Of a stretch of 46,706 nucleotides of DNA, positions 7,593-15,746 are shown piece by piece. How positions within the stretch are numbered: position 1 is the first letter of the stretch; each line of letters starts with the position of its first letter. The stretch is from contig CANPZN010000006.1 of assembly GCA_947588785.1 (NCBI GenBank), positions 1 through 46,706 of the forward strand. The letters run 5' to 3'. The position numbers and the translations under genes were made by a program. Source of the stretch: Candidatus Gastranaerophilales bacterium. Lineage in GTDB: Bacteria; Cyanobacteriota; Vampirovibrionia; Gastranaerophilales; Gastranaerophilaceae. Under the pieces are notes generated by a model. The model was not told where the DNA came from. It did no database searches and worked only from the letters and a program-made list of their open reading frames with translations.

Positions 7593-8680
7593 TAAATAAT
7601 ATTCCTTTTGATTATATTGCTTATTTTTTCAACAATATTAATATTTAAGTCCGGATATAAAGGCAAGCAAGCGATTCTAAGTGATATATCTTCCGAAATG
7701 TTACAATTAATTTTATCTGTCAAATATGGTAATGTATTAAGACTCGGATAAAAATATCTTCTCGGAAAAATTTGCTCTTCATTGAGAGCTTTAAATACTT
7801 TTAAAAGTTCTTTTTCATTTTTAAAAACAACAGGATAATACGCATAATTATACTCGACATTTGATTGTTGTTTTGGTCGTTGAATACAATCTTTTAGAAG
7901 AGTATCATATATATCACAAATTATTTTTCTTTTATTTATAATTTCTTTTATGTATGGTAGATTTGACAAGCCCATTGCCGCATGAAATTCTGATTGTTTT
8001 GCATTTATTCCCAAGGTATAGTGATTATCTCCTTGATGTCCAAATCTTTTAATTAATTCCAGTCTTTCTGAGATTTTATCATCTTTAACAATACAAGCTC
8101 CACCTTCTACTGTATGAAATAATTTTGTAGAATGAAAAGAACATGTAGAAATGTCACCATATGACAGTAAAGATTTATTTTTATATTTTGAAGCAAATGC
8201 ATGAGCCGCATCATAAATAACTTTCAAATTATATTTTTTCGCAATCTCTTGAATTTTTTCTATATTACAAGCATATCCGAATACATGAACAGGCATTATT
8301 GCTTTTGTATTTTCAGAAATTACAGATTCTATTTTTTCTGGATCAATTGTAAAATTGTCAGGTTCAATATCAACAAACACCGGTTTACAATGTTCCCATA
8401 AAATTGAAGATGTAGTTGCTACATATGAAAAAGGTGTTGTAATTATTTCTCCCGATTCAATACCAAGGGCTTTTAAGGCTATTTGTATTGCAATAGTACC
8501 ATTTGTAACATAATGAAAGTTTTTTACATTTAAGAAATTTGTTAGTTTTTCTTCTAATTCTTTTAACAATGGTCCCTGATTTGTTAATTGACAATTATTA
8601 AAAATTTTATTTAAATAAGAAAAATATTCATCTTTAGGTGGTAAAAATGATTTTGTTACAAATATATTCTCTCCAAACAT
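7592..8680 (-). CDS. DegT/DnrJ/EryC1/StrS sugar aminotransferase
   Basis: The 362-residue protein is a PLP-dependent sugar aminotransferase. YVTNGTIAIQIALKALGI binds the cofactor phosphate, VIYDAAHAFASKYKN supplies the Asp that holds the pyridine nitrogen (D157), and SFHSTKLFHTVEGGA carries the Schiff-base lysine K186. The sequence pattern (TNQGPLLKELEEKL, SFHxTKxFHTVEGGA) is closest to VioA/FdtB-like enzymes that aminate dTDP-4-keto-6-deoxyhexose, but the exact sugar cannot be fixed from sequence alone. It is the first gene of the operon with the glycosyltransferase and NeuD-like acetyltransferase, and it is transcribed divergently from acpS across a palindromic promoter region. Length is typical. 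Confidence 0.9.
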   Translation of the reverse strand: MFGENIFVTKSFLPPKDEYFSYLNKIFNNCQLTNQGPLLKELEEKLTNFLNVKNFHYVTNGTIAIQIALKALGIESGEIITTPFSYVATTSSILWEHCKPVFVDIEPDNFTIDPEKIESVISENTKAIMPVHVFGYACNIEKIQEIAKKYNLKVIYDAAHAFASKYKNKSLLSYGDISTCSFHSTKLFHTVEGGACIVKDDKISERLELIKRFGHQGDNHYTLGINAKQSEFHAAMGLSNLPYIKEIINKRKIICDIYDTLLKDCIQRPKQQSNVEYNYAYYPVVFKNEKELLKVFKALNEEQIFPRRYFYPSLNTLPYLTDKINCNISEDISLRIACLPLYPDLNINIVEKISNIIKRNII

Positions 8681-8773
8681 AAGTTATTTATTTTTGCCCC
8701 CGTAATTTTTTCTGATCTTTATGATACATATAAATAATACAACTATCTATAGTGTGTAATTTATTTTGATATA

Positions 8774-8791
8774 TTTGTATTATAATACAAA
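8774..8791. promoter_or_regulatory. 18-base palindrome with back-to-back -10 boxes
   Basis: TTTGTATTATAATACAAA is perfectly self-complementary. It contains TATAAT on the plus strand (8781-8786) toward acpS and TATAAT on the minus strand (plus bases 8779-8784) toward the DegT operon. It may be an overlapping divergent promoter or an operator. The -35 regions are weak on both sides, so the call is tentative. Confidence 0.4.
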
Positions 8792-8820
8792 CATTATATT
8801 AATATGAAAATTGGAATATT

Positions 8821-9171
8821 ATGATAAAAATATATACAGGTGTTGATATTGAAAATATATCCAGATTTGAAAATAGAACAATGGAAAATGATAAATATTT
8901 TCTCCATCGTATATATACTGATAAAGAATTAGAATATTGTTTTAAAGCAAAAAGTCCTGCGAAACATTTAGCTGCAAGATTTTGTGCTAAAGAAGCAGTT
9001 TATAAAGCAATAAGTAATACTGTATACAAAGTATCAGATTTTAAAAATATTGAAATTTTAAATAATGAAAATGGCAGTCCTTACGTTTTGTTAAAAAATA
9101 TAAGTGGTAATTATAATATATCAATATCACTTTCACATGATAAAGATAATTGCATTTGCTATTTTATATGA
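8821..9171 (+). CDS. acpS: Holo-[acyl-carrier-protein] synthase
   Basis: The 116-residue protein has the hallmarks of AcpS, the enzyme that moves the 4'-phosphopantetheine group from coenzyme A to a serine of acyl carrier protein to start fatty acid synthesis. GVDIENISRF (D9 binds Mg), FCAKEAVYKAI (E59 and the following lysine) and the C-terminal SLSHDKDNC strand are all present, and the length matches the usual 115-125 residues. Start ATG 8821 has only a weak purine stretch ahead of it (GAAAATTGGAAT). It stands alone on the plus strand between the amino-sugar operon and tmRNA. Confidence 0.92.
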   Translation: MIKIYTGVDIENISRFENRTMENDKYFLHRIYTDKELEYCFKAKSPAKHLAARFCAKEAVYKAISNTVYKVSDFKNIEILNNENGSPYVLLKNISGNYNISISLSHDKDNCICYFI

Positions 9172-9190
9172 ATTTCAACAACCTGAAATT
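9171..9190 (+). terminator. Weak hairpin after acpS
   Basis: AATTTCA and TGAAATT form a seven-pair stem around a six-base loop directly after the acpS stop and are followed by TTTTGT. The stem is all but one pair AT, so this is only a possible terminator. Confidence 0.3.
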
Positions 9191-9218
9191 TTGTAATTTA
9201 AATAAATACTCTAAATAA

Positions 9219-9610
9219 TGGAGACGGAGAGATTCGAACTCTCGTCCGGAATGGGATATAAACCTGCATCTACATGTGTAGGTCTGTTGTTTTAGACAAT
9301 ATTATGGCACGAACCACTCCTATTACATTGTCATAGCAGTTTTAACTGATACGCAGTTTGGAAGTTTAACTTAGTTCTGCTACTTCCGTTACAGAATTGC
9401 AACTTGCATACTGACGCTATATTAAACGGCAAGCTGGTCTAATACAACGGCTGAACTGCAACTAGGCAGCAAGAGCTTTAGCTCTTGAAAAATCAGCTTT
9501 TACTACATTATTTGTAGCGTTTATTTTAGTTTGCTCGTTGATAATCGAGAACAGCTCTCGAACACGCAGCCTGTTCACACCAATCCACCCGTCAAATCCA
9601 AAACGTCCCC
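9219..9610 (-). ncRNA. ssrA: tmRNA (ssrA), tag peptide ATNNVVKADFSRAKALAA
   Basis: On the minus strand the RNA starts GGGGACG at 9610 and ends CGTCTCCA at 9219. These ends pair into a tRNA-like acceptor stem that keeps the G3-U pair recognised by alanyl-tRNA synthetase; the T arm (GAGAGTTCGAATCTCTC) is at the 3' end. CCA is not encoded (TTA follows), so it must be added enzymatically. The resume codon is GCT at 9518-9516 and the tag reading frame ends with TAG at 9464-9462, giving an 18-residue degradation tag that ends in ALAA. The NNVVK segment resembles cyanobacterial tags such as ANNIVxF. The RNA is one piece of about 392 bases. It rescues stalled ribosomes with SmpB. Confidence 0.95.
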
Positions 9611-9647
9611 ATATTTAAATATCAATGTTCATTTATTTATATACCAC

Positions 9648-9656
9648 ATTATAACA
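9648..9656 (-). promoter_or_regulatory. Extended -10 element for tmRNA
   Basis: TGTTATAAT on the minus strand lies 38 bases ahead of the mature 5' end and is identical to the element before tRNA-Val. Transcription would begin near 9641, implying a short 5' leader that is processed, probably by RNase P. Confidence 0.5.
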
Positions 9657-9679
9657 TTTAAATTGTTTTTTTTCACTAA

Positions 9680-11935
9680 TTAATAACTTAGATTAACTTG
9701 AAATTTATTTAAATATTCTTCCATATCATTTTTTTCAAATTTAAACACTTTGTTTTTATGACCGTTTATAAATCTTATTCCGTCTTCTTTCATTCCTAAA
9801 GATTTATAAAATTCGTAGTTTTGCGGATTATCATCTGCCAGTTTTATAGTATTATTCCCTGTTTCCAAACAATAACTTATTATTCTGGCGAATATAGTTC
9901 TTGCACAATTTTTATATTTTTTATCTTTTCCTTGATTCCAAGGGGCGGTATTTAACCCTCTGATCCATAAATTACAATCATCTTGTATTTCAAGATTAGC
10001 AATAGCTTGAATCTTATTATCTTCGGTTCGTAAAATAAAATAAGCTGCATCAGGATAATATACACCTGTTTTATATGCTGATAATACTTTTGCTTGCTGA
10101 TATTTTTCAGTTTTCCATTGATTTTTTAAATCATTCATTAATGTATTATATTCTTCACTGTTATTAAATGGATGAATATCTTTTATTTGTGCAAATTCAG
10201 ATTGACCATCTTTTAAATTCTGCAGATATACATATTGCTCATTCATTAATATATTTCTTGGCAGGATTAAGTTCTTTTCGGGAATAAAAAGATTAAATTT
10301 AGGATCTTTATTTTTTATTCTTATTAACATTTCTTCTCGCAGAATTTGTAATTTTTGTAAGTATTTTCGATAATCACATTCTTTTTTATTTTTTACAAAA
10401 TATGTATTGTTTGCCATTTCCTCTATTTCGGATTGTATATTTGCACGAAGTTGCTCTTTGGGTATATCAAATCTTATTCCGGCATCTCTTATTCTGTCAA
10501 AAGCTGTATTAATTTGTTTCTCAGTGGCTGACATTACTATTCTGAAAAAATTATCCCCATTTTTACCAAATACATTACCCGGAGTAAAAGCAATTTGGGA
10601 TTTATGAAGTACATATTTAAAAAATTCATCGGATGTAAAACCTTTAGGTATTTCTACCCATAAATAATAAGTACCATCTGTTGCTTTTGCATTACTGCCT
10701 AATTCATTCAATCTTTTTATTGCAGTATTTTTTCTGTTTCTGTATATTTTATTAACCTTTGTTATATATCCCTCGTCATCAGTTAATGCTTGTGCAGCTG
10801 CATATTGGATAGGAATATATACGCTTCCCCCTGACAAATATTTAGCATTTAATAAGTTATCTATATGTTTTTTTGAACTTACGGCAAATGCAACTCTTAA
10901 TCCGGGCATACTATGTGCTTTTGAAAATGTATGTATTTCAAATGCAACATCTTTTGCCCCTTCTGCTTGCATTATTCCAGCAGGTTTTTTCCCCGTATGT
11001 GTGATTTCACTGTTATCCATATCGTGAATAATTAAAATACCATTTTCTTTTGCAAATTTTACGGCTTCTTCATAGGTTTTTTTAGGTGCAAAAACACCTG
11101 TCGGATTATTAGGATAATTTAGTATCATAATTTTTGCATCTGTTGATATTTTTGAAAAATCGGGCTGATATCCATTTTCAGGTAAAAGATCGTAAGTCTC
11201 TTTTCTCAGATCGTGCCTTACTATAAGGTCATCATATAATGAATATCCGGGATCAGGTACTAATACTTTATCATTGTAGTTTGCATACGCCGTAAAAATA
11301 TGATCAATAGCATCTGAAGCACCTGATGTTACCATAATTTCACTTTGCGGATTTACTTCTATATTAAATCTTTTTTTCATCCAATTTGCAGCGGCTTGAA
11401 AGAAATATGAATCACCTTTTGGAGCATTATATCTATGCGACCACAGATCGCTGACTTTATCTGTGAGTATTTTTTGAGCGTTTTTTGGCGGTCTGAGATC
11501 AGGATTGCCCATTGACATATCTATAACACTTCTGTCTCCGTAAAATTTACGTGCTTTCGCTATTTCATTTATATATCCTGATATTTTATAATCCGATTTT
11601 TTAAGCCTTTCTGCAGGTTCTATTTCTTTAAATTTATTTCCGTAAAATGAAACAAGAATCAAATTTGAATTTATACGTTTATAATTTAATTTAGTAACAC
11701 ATTCTGCCTCTCCGATCACCTTGTCCTCAGATACTTGAAGTCGCACGCTTTTCTTAGTCTTAATAGAATTGGGTATTTGATATGGAAAAAATGGTACTTT
11801 TGTAAAAGTTTGATTATTGGTTTCTAATATGTTAACCGCTTTTATAAGCATAATTCTCTTAATTTCCTCTTCCTGATTGTTAAAAAATTCTAAAAAAAAT
11901 TTTTGCTTAAACTTTTTCCAAAGATTTGTAAACAA
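9680..11935 (-). CDS. Fusion of a class I/II aminotransferase and a GNAT-like domain
   Basis: The 751-residue protein has three parts. Residues 1-110 are a basic and then Ser/Lys-rich leader of unknown role. Residues 115-495 are a fold-type I PLP aminotransferase: MGNPDLRPP, TSGASDAIDHIF, NYPNNPTGVF (N277-G280), HDMDNSE (D305), HTFSKAHSMPGLRVAF (Schiff-base K339) and NFFRIVMSA (R465, carboxylate binding). The tyrosine that usually follows the pyridine-binding Asp by three residues is Asn308 here. Residues 600-735 resemble a GNAT N-acyltransferase, with FILRTEDNKIQAIANLEI and DDNPQNYEFYKSLGMKEDG, but lack a clear acetyl-CoA loop. The core resembles LL-diaminopimelate/aspartate-type aminotransferases. 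The substrate is unknown. The gene stands alone between tmRNA and the GH57 gene. Confidence 0.8.
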   Translation of the reverse strand: MFTNLWKKFKQKFFLEFFNNQEEEIKRIMLIKAVNILETNNQTFTKVPFFPYQIPNSIKTKKSVRLQVSEDKVIGEAECVTKLNYKRINSNLILVSFYGNKFKEIEPAERLKKSDYKISGYINEIAKARKFYGDRSVIDMSMGNPDLRPPKNAQKILTDKVSDLWSHRYNAPKGDSYFFQAAANWMKKRFNIEVNPQSEIMVTSGASDAIDHIFTAYANYNDKVLVPDPGYSLYDDLIVRHDLRKETYDLLPENGYQPDFSKISTDAKIMILNYPNNPTGVFAPKKTYEEAVKFAKENGILIIHDMDNSEITHTGKKPAGIMQAEGAKDVAFEIHTFSKAHSMPGLRVAFAVSSKKHIDNLLNAKYLSGGSVYIPIQYAAAQALTDDEGYITKVNKIYRNRKNTAIKRLNELGSNAKATDGTYYLWVEIPKGFTSDEFFKYVLHKSQIAFTPGNVFGKNGDNFFRIVMSATEKQINTAFDRIRDAGIRFDIPKEQLRANIQSEIEEMANNTYFVKNKKECDYRKYLQKLQILREEMLIRIKNKDPKFNLFIPEKNLILPRNILMNEQYVYLQNLKDGQSEFAQIKDIHPFNNSEEYNTLMNDLKNQWKTEKYQQAKVLSAYKTGVYYPDAAYFILRTEDNKIQAIANLEIQDDCNLWIRGLNTAPWNQGKDKKYKNCARTIFARIISYCLETGNNTIKLADDNPQNYEFYKSLGMKEDGIRFINGHKNKVFKFEKNDMEEYLNKFQVNLSY

Positions 11936-12135
11936 TACTATAGAATTAATACTATGGTGTTATATTTTTTTTTAATTTATGTTATAAATACTATAATGTA
12001 TAAAAATGTTGTTATAAAAAATAAAAATTCAAACATTAGTAAAACTTTTGTATTGAAGATTATGTAAATAGTCAAGAAAGAAAAAATGTTTGTACATTAT
12101 GCGATATTAGGTAGAAAACTTTTGGAGGAAAAAAT

Positions 12136-13860
12136 ATGACAGTAGGTTCATTTGTATTTATGCTTCATTCCCATCTTCCATATTACAGAAAAGCAGGAAT
12201 GTGGCCATTTGGTGAAGAAAATCTTTATGAATGTATGTCTGAAACTTATGTACCTCTTTTAAATGCAATTTCAGAATTGTATGAAGAAGAAGGAATAAAA
12301 GCAAAATTAACTGTAGGTATCACTCCGATACTTGCGGAACAATTAAATGATGAGCATCTTCAAAACGGTTTTGTTAAATATTTAGATTCCAGAATTGAAG
12401 CTGTTTCAAAAGATCTGGAACGTTATCCTGATCCAAAAGTAGAACATTCTCAGCACTTAAAATATCTGGCAAAATATTATTTTGATTGGTTTAATCATAT
12501 CAAAGATTCTTTTGTAAATAAATATAATAAAGACCTGATATCAGCATTTAAAAAATATCAAGATTTAGGATGTATTGAAATTACTACATCAGGTGCAACA
12601 CACGGTTTTTCACCGCTTCTTGCCACAGATTCAAATCTTAATGCTCAATTTAAAATCGGTCAGGATACTACAAAGCGATTATTCGGGAAAAAAGCAAAAG
12701 GCTGCTGGCTTCCTGAATGTGCATATAGGCAAGGTTATGAATATACTGGTAAGGACGGAAAGAAAAAGTGGCGACCTGCTATTGAAGTAACTCTGCAAAA
12801 TAATGATATAGAATATTTCTTTACTGAATCACATGTTATTGAAGGTGGTAATTCCGTTGGAGAAAGAAGAGTTGTTGGAATTTATGGAAATATTGAATAT
12901 ATTCCACTGCCTAAACGTGAAGCAACAGGTTATGATACTTATTCGGCATATTGGCTTCCCGATGCACAAGTTGCAGTTATGGGACGTAATGATAGAGCAG
13001 GATTCCAAGTTTGGTCTGCCGCTGATGGCTATCCGGGTGATGGTTGCTACCGTGAATTCCACAAAAAAGACGATAAATCAGGTATGAATTATTGGAGAAT
13101 TACTTCTTCCAAAACTGATCTGGGTAATAAAATGCTTTATGATCCGGTTTTAGCTATGAATCAAGTAAACTCAAATTCTGATCACTATACTACACTTTTA
13201 TATCACTTATTAAATGATTATAAAAAATCTCACAACGGAAAAGAAGGATTACTTATGGTATCCTTTGATACGGAATTATATGGTCATTGGTGGTTTGAAG
13301 GTGTTGAATTTATTAAACAAGTTGTCAGAAAACTTAATAACTTTATACCGGAAATTGAAAGATGTACTGCCGGTGAATATTTAGAAAAACATCCTCCGGT
13401 TGATACTATTCAAATCCCTGAAAGTTCTTGGGGACAAGGTGGTCATTTCTATGTATGGTTAAATCATCTTACAGAGTGGATGTGGCCTATTATTAACGGT
13501 TGTGAAAAACGTATTATTGATATAGTTTCAAAATATGAAAAAATACCTGATAATAAATTATTACATAGAGCATTAAATCAATTAGCAAGAGAAAATCTTT
13601 TACTTCAAAGTTCTGATTGGCCTTTTCTCATTACTACTTGGCAGGCTAAAGATTATGCTACCGACAGATTTATGGAACATGTTCACAGATTTGAAAAAAT
13701 TGCAGATATGATAGAATCCTGTAATATTAATGATGATGAACTAAAACAGATTGAATCTGTTGATAATTGCTTCCCGGTTATTGATTACAGAGTTTATTTA
13801 CCTATTGAAGAAGGTGTTATTCCACAACAAGAAGCAAAACTGGCTCCGCTTTATCAATAA
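12136..13860 (+). CDS. GH57 1,4-alpha-glucan (glycogen) branching enzyme
   Basis: The 574-residue protein is a GH57/DUF1957-type branching enzyme, which cuts an alpha-1,4-glucan and reattaches the piece by an alpha-1,6 link. The conserved regions are present: FMLHSHLPYYRKAG (region 1), ITTSGATHGFSPLL (region 2), GCWLPECAYRQG with the likely nucleophile E194 (region 3), SFDTELYGHWWFEG with the likely acid/base D378 (region 4), and the helical DUF1957 segment (SSWGQGGHFYVWL, ENLLLQSSDWPFLITTWQA). It has an ideal ribosome binding site (TTGGAGGAAAAAATATG) and its own terminator. Together with the GT5-like protein at 29697-32339 it indicates storage glucan metabolism. Length is normal for bacterial GH57 enzymes of this group. 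Confidence 0.92.
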   Translation: MTVGSFVFMLHSHLPYYRKAGMWPFGEENLYECMSETYVPLLNAISELYEEEGIKAKLTVGITPILAEQLNDEHLQNGFVKYLDSRIEAVSKDLERYPDPKVEHSQHLKYLAKYYFDWFNHIKDSFVNKYNKDLISAFKKYQDLGCIEITTSGATHGFSPLLATDSNLNAQFKIGQDTTKRLFGKKAKGCWLPECAYRQGYEYTGKDGKKKWRPAIEVTLQNNDIEYFFTESHVIEGGNSVGERRVVGIYGNIEYIPLPKREATGYDTYSAYWLPDAQVAVMGRNDRAGFQVWSAADGYPGDGCYREFHKKDDKSGMNYWRITSSKTDLGNKMLYDPVLAMNQVNSNSDHYTTLLYHLLNDYKKSHNGKEGLLMVSFDTELYGHWWFEGVEFIKQVVRKLNNFIPEIERCTAGEYLEKHPPVDTIQIPESSWGQGGHFYVWLNHLTEWMWPIINGCEKRIIDIVSKYEKIPDNKLLHRALNQLARENLLLQSSDWPFLITTWQAKDYATDRFMEHVHRFEKIADMIESCNINDDELKQIESVDNCFPVIDYRVYLPIEEGVIPQQEAKLAPLYQ

Positions 13861-13883
13861 AAGAGAATACATTAATAATAATT

Positions 13884-13907
13884 AAAAGCCCCGTTCAGGG
13901 GCTTTTT
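13884..13907. terminator. Bidirectional terminator
   Basis: AAAAGCCCC and GGGGCTTTT pair around the loop GTTCA between the converging GH57 and VWA genes. The stop codon of the minus-strand VWA gene directly touches the hairpin. Confidence 0.92.
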
Positions 13908-14647
13908 CAATGTGTAATTACTACGCCCTGAACTTCTTTTTGTAAGTTTAAAGAATCTTGTAAACTATTTTTTAGTTCAGCGGCAGTGTTTGCATTGTAA
14001 AATTTTCCTGAAGTAACAAGTGCAACACATTTTAACTGATTATTTGAATCTATATCACCGACTGCAAGTGCTATAACATCAATTTTTATATCATCTCTGT
14101 TTTTCATTAATTCAATTATAAAATCACAAGGGCTTTCATCACAATTTTCACCGCCGTCACTTATTAAAATTATATGTTTTTTACCGTCAAAATTTCCAAA
14201 ATCCATAAAAGCGGCTTGTTTTAAGGAATATGTAATAGGAGTCCAGCCTACCGCATTAATTGATGATAACTGAGAATATATATTCGCTGCATTATTTTTT
14301 TGAATCGGAGAAATTAGGCTCGAAGCTGTACAGCTTTGTTTTGGTGTAAAGCCTGTTTTATGACCGTATACTCTCAATCCTACGGATGTATGTGCAGGAA
14401 TCATTTGTAGTATATCTTTCATTGTAGAAAGAGCAACATCTAATTTAGACTTATAGCCTAATCTTTCATTCATACTATTTGAAAAATCAACAATAAATAA
14501 AAGTTTTTCGGTATCATCATCATCAATTGCCTGATATTTATAATTTCCAGGTGCGGAATAATTAAAATCAGAAGCAGAATAAGATACGCTGTTATATAAT
14601 AAAATCAATGATGTAATTAATATGTAAGATAAAATATTTTTTTTCAT
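13907..14647 (-). CDS. Exported VWA-domain protein (paralogue 2)
   Basis: The 246-residue protein starts with a signal peptide (MKKNILSYILITSLILLYNS, cleavage probably after YSA near residue 25), followed by one von Willebrand factor A domain. The metal-ion-dependent adhesion site is complete: DFSNS (D54, S56, S58), T136 in GWTPIT, and D164 in LISDGGEN. Cysteines C106, C169 and C174 and one in LKCVAL are shared with the neighbouring paralogue, which suggests disulfides outside the cytoplasm. No further domain or anchor is present. It lies 64 bases downstream of the second VWA gene and the two are about one third identical by eye, so they arose by duplication. The role is probably adhesion or assembly at the cell surface; the ligand is unknown. 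Confidence 0.85.
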   Translation of the reverse strand: MKKNILSYILITSLILLYNSVSYSASDFNYSAPGNYKYQAIDDDDTEKLLFIVDFSNSMNERLGYKSKLDVALSTMKDILQMIPAHTSVGLRVYGHKTGFTPKQSCTASSLISPIQKNNAANIYSQLSSINAVGWTPITYSLKQAAFMDFGNFDGKKHIILISDGGENCDESPCDFIIELMKNRDDIKIDVIALAVGDIDSNNQLKCVALVTSGKFYNANTAAELKNSLQDSLNLQKEVQGVVITH

Positions 14648-14711
14648 TTTTTCACTCGTTTTATTTTAATATATCAGGTAAATTAGTATATGTCATTACC
14701 CATTTTAATTT

Positions 14712-15497
14712 TTAGTTATTAAATTCAAAAGCATAATTTTTATAAATGATATCAGGTCTATAATTTTGCGGCACATTAAATTTTTTATCTAATGGTGAAA
14801 AATCAGGGTTTATTGTTTTTATTTCAGGGGTTTTTGTTGTAATAACAGAAGAAAATACTTTGTCAAAATCATCAGGATTTTCAACATTTTTTAACTCTCC
14901 ATATCCTGCTTCTGCAATGCATTTCAATTGAATTAATTCTTCACCTCGCACGCTTATGGCTATAATATCAACTTTAATATCATTTCTTTCAGCTGCTATG
15001 TCTTGAATTAATCTGCAAGGATCGCCGCCGCAGCTTTCTCCTCCGTCTGTAATGAGTATAATATGTTTTAATGTATTATAATCAGATGAAAAATCATTTT
15101 CTATTGCAAGTTGGAGTGAATATGTAAGAGGTGTAACTCCAAGCGGCATGATTAAATCGAGATATTTATTAATATTAAATATATTATTTGAACTTATAGG
15201 TGAAACAAGTTGTGTTTCCAAACATAATTGCTTTGGATTACGTAATAACCTTAACATATTTGTATCTATTTGTAATCCTATAATTCTTAACCCGATTTTT
15301 TGTTCCGCACTCATATTAGACAAAATTCTTTTAGCAGAATTTATGGCATGAACATATTTAGGTTTACCCCTAATTTCATTTGCCATACTTGTTGAAGCAT
15401 CAAATATTATAAGTATTTCTTCATCATCAAATGAAAAAGCACTTTGATTAAATAATGAGCAGACAACAAATAATAATACTAATAAAAATTTTTTCAT
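14712..15497 (-). CDS. Exported VWA-domain protein (paralogue 1)
   Basis: The 261-residue protein has a signal peptide (MKKFLLVLLFVVCSLFNQSA, cleavage near residue 22) and one VWA domain with a complete metal site: DASTS (D33, S35, S37), T122 in GVTPLT and D151 in LITDGGES. It shares the Cys pattern GGESCGGDPC with the following paralogue. A C-terminal tail of about 45 residues (from TTKTPEIKTINPDFSPLDKK) is absent from the paralogue and may be a linker or attachment segment. A terminator-like hairpin separates it from the 55-residue gene upstream, so it is probably expressed from its own start or by read-through. Substrate or ligand unknown. Confidence 0.85.
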   Translation of the reverse strand: MKKFLLVLLFVVCSLFNQSAFSFDDEEILIIFDASTSMANEIRGKPKYVHAINSAKRILSNMSAEQKIGLRIIGLQIDTNMLRLLRNPKQLCLETQLVSPISSNNIFNINKYLDLIMPLGVTPLTYSLQLAIENDFSSDYNTLKHIILITDGGESCGGDPCRLIQDIAAERNDIKVDIIAISVRGEELIQLKCIAEAGYGELKNVENPDDFDKVFSSVITTKTPEIKTINPDFSPLDKKFNVPQNYRPDIIYKNYAFEFNN

Positions 15498-15534
15498 ACA
15501 AAAAGTTTATCAGAAAATACATTAATTGTCATAT

Positions 15535-15566
15535 AAAAAAGAGATGATTTTTATCATCTCTTTTTT
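15535..15566. terminator. Hairpin between the 55-residue gene and the VWA gene
   Basis: AAAAAAGAGATGAT and ATCATCTCTTTTTT pair perfectly around TTTT. On the minus strand it would end the short transcript of the 55-residue gene, with partial read-through into the VWA genes possible. Confidence 0.85.
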
Positions 15567-15578
15567 TATTTTTTTATT

Positions 15579-15746
15579 TTAGTAACCTATGCCTAACATT
15601 TTTTTGTACCAACTGAATGTTTCTATGTCAGATCCATTAAATGTGGTCTTTAAAGACTGTTTTTTTAAATACTTTTCAAATTCTTCAGTAAACTTAGATG
15701 TAATTGTTGATGATGTTGCCGATAAATCAGCAGTAATATTAGACAT
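15579..15746 (-). CDS. 55-residue small protein of unknown function
   Basis: This short gene is supported by a very strong Shine-Dalgarno (TAAGGAGG, 6 bases before ATG) and a perfect terminator just after its stop. The product begins MSNITADLSATSSTITSKFT, continues as a charged amphipathic helix (EEFEKYLKKQSLKTTF) and ends IETFSWYKKMLGIGY. There is no signal peptide, membrane segment or cysteine. The family is not recognised. The tight ribosome binding site and terminator suggest a monocistronic, well-expressed transcript. It lies between the GntR-repeat regulator and the VWA genes, all on the minus strand. The C-terminal Gly-Tyr and high Ser/Thr content are notable, but no maturation enzyme is adjacent, so a plain small cytoplasmic protein is more likely than a modified peptide. 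Confidence 0.65.
   Translation of the reverse strand: MSNITADLSATSSTITSKFTEEFEKYLKKQSLKTTFNGSDIETFSWYKKMLGIGY

Noticed and set aside
12575-13087. Overlapping frames on both strands inside the GH57 gene
   Set aside because: The GH57 frame has all family motifs across this span; the other frames have no ribosome binding site or recognisable domains.
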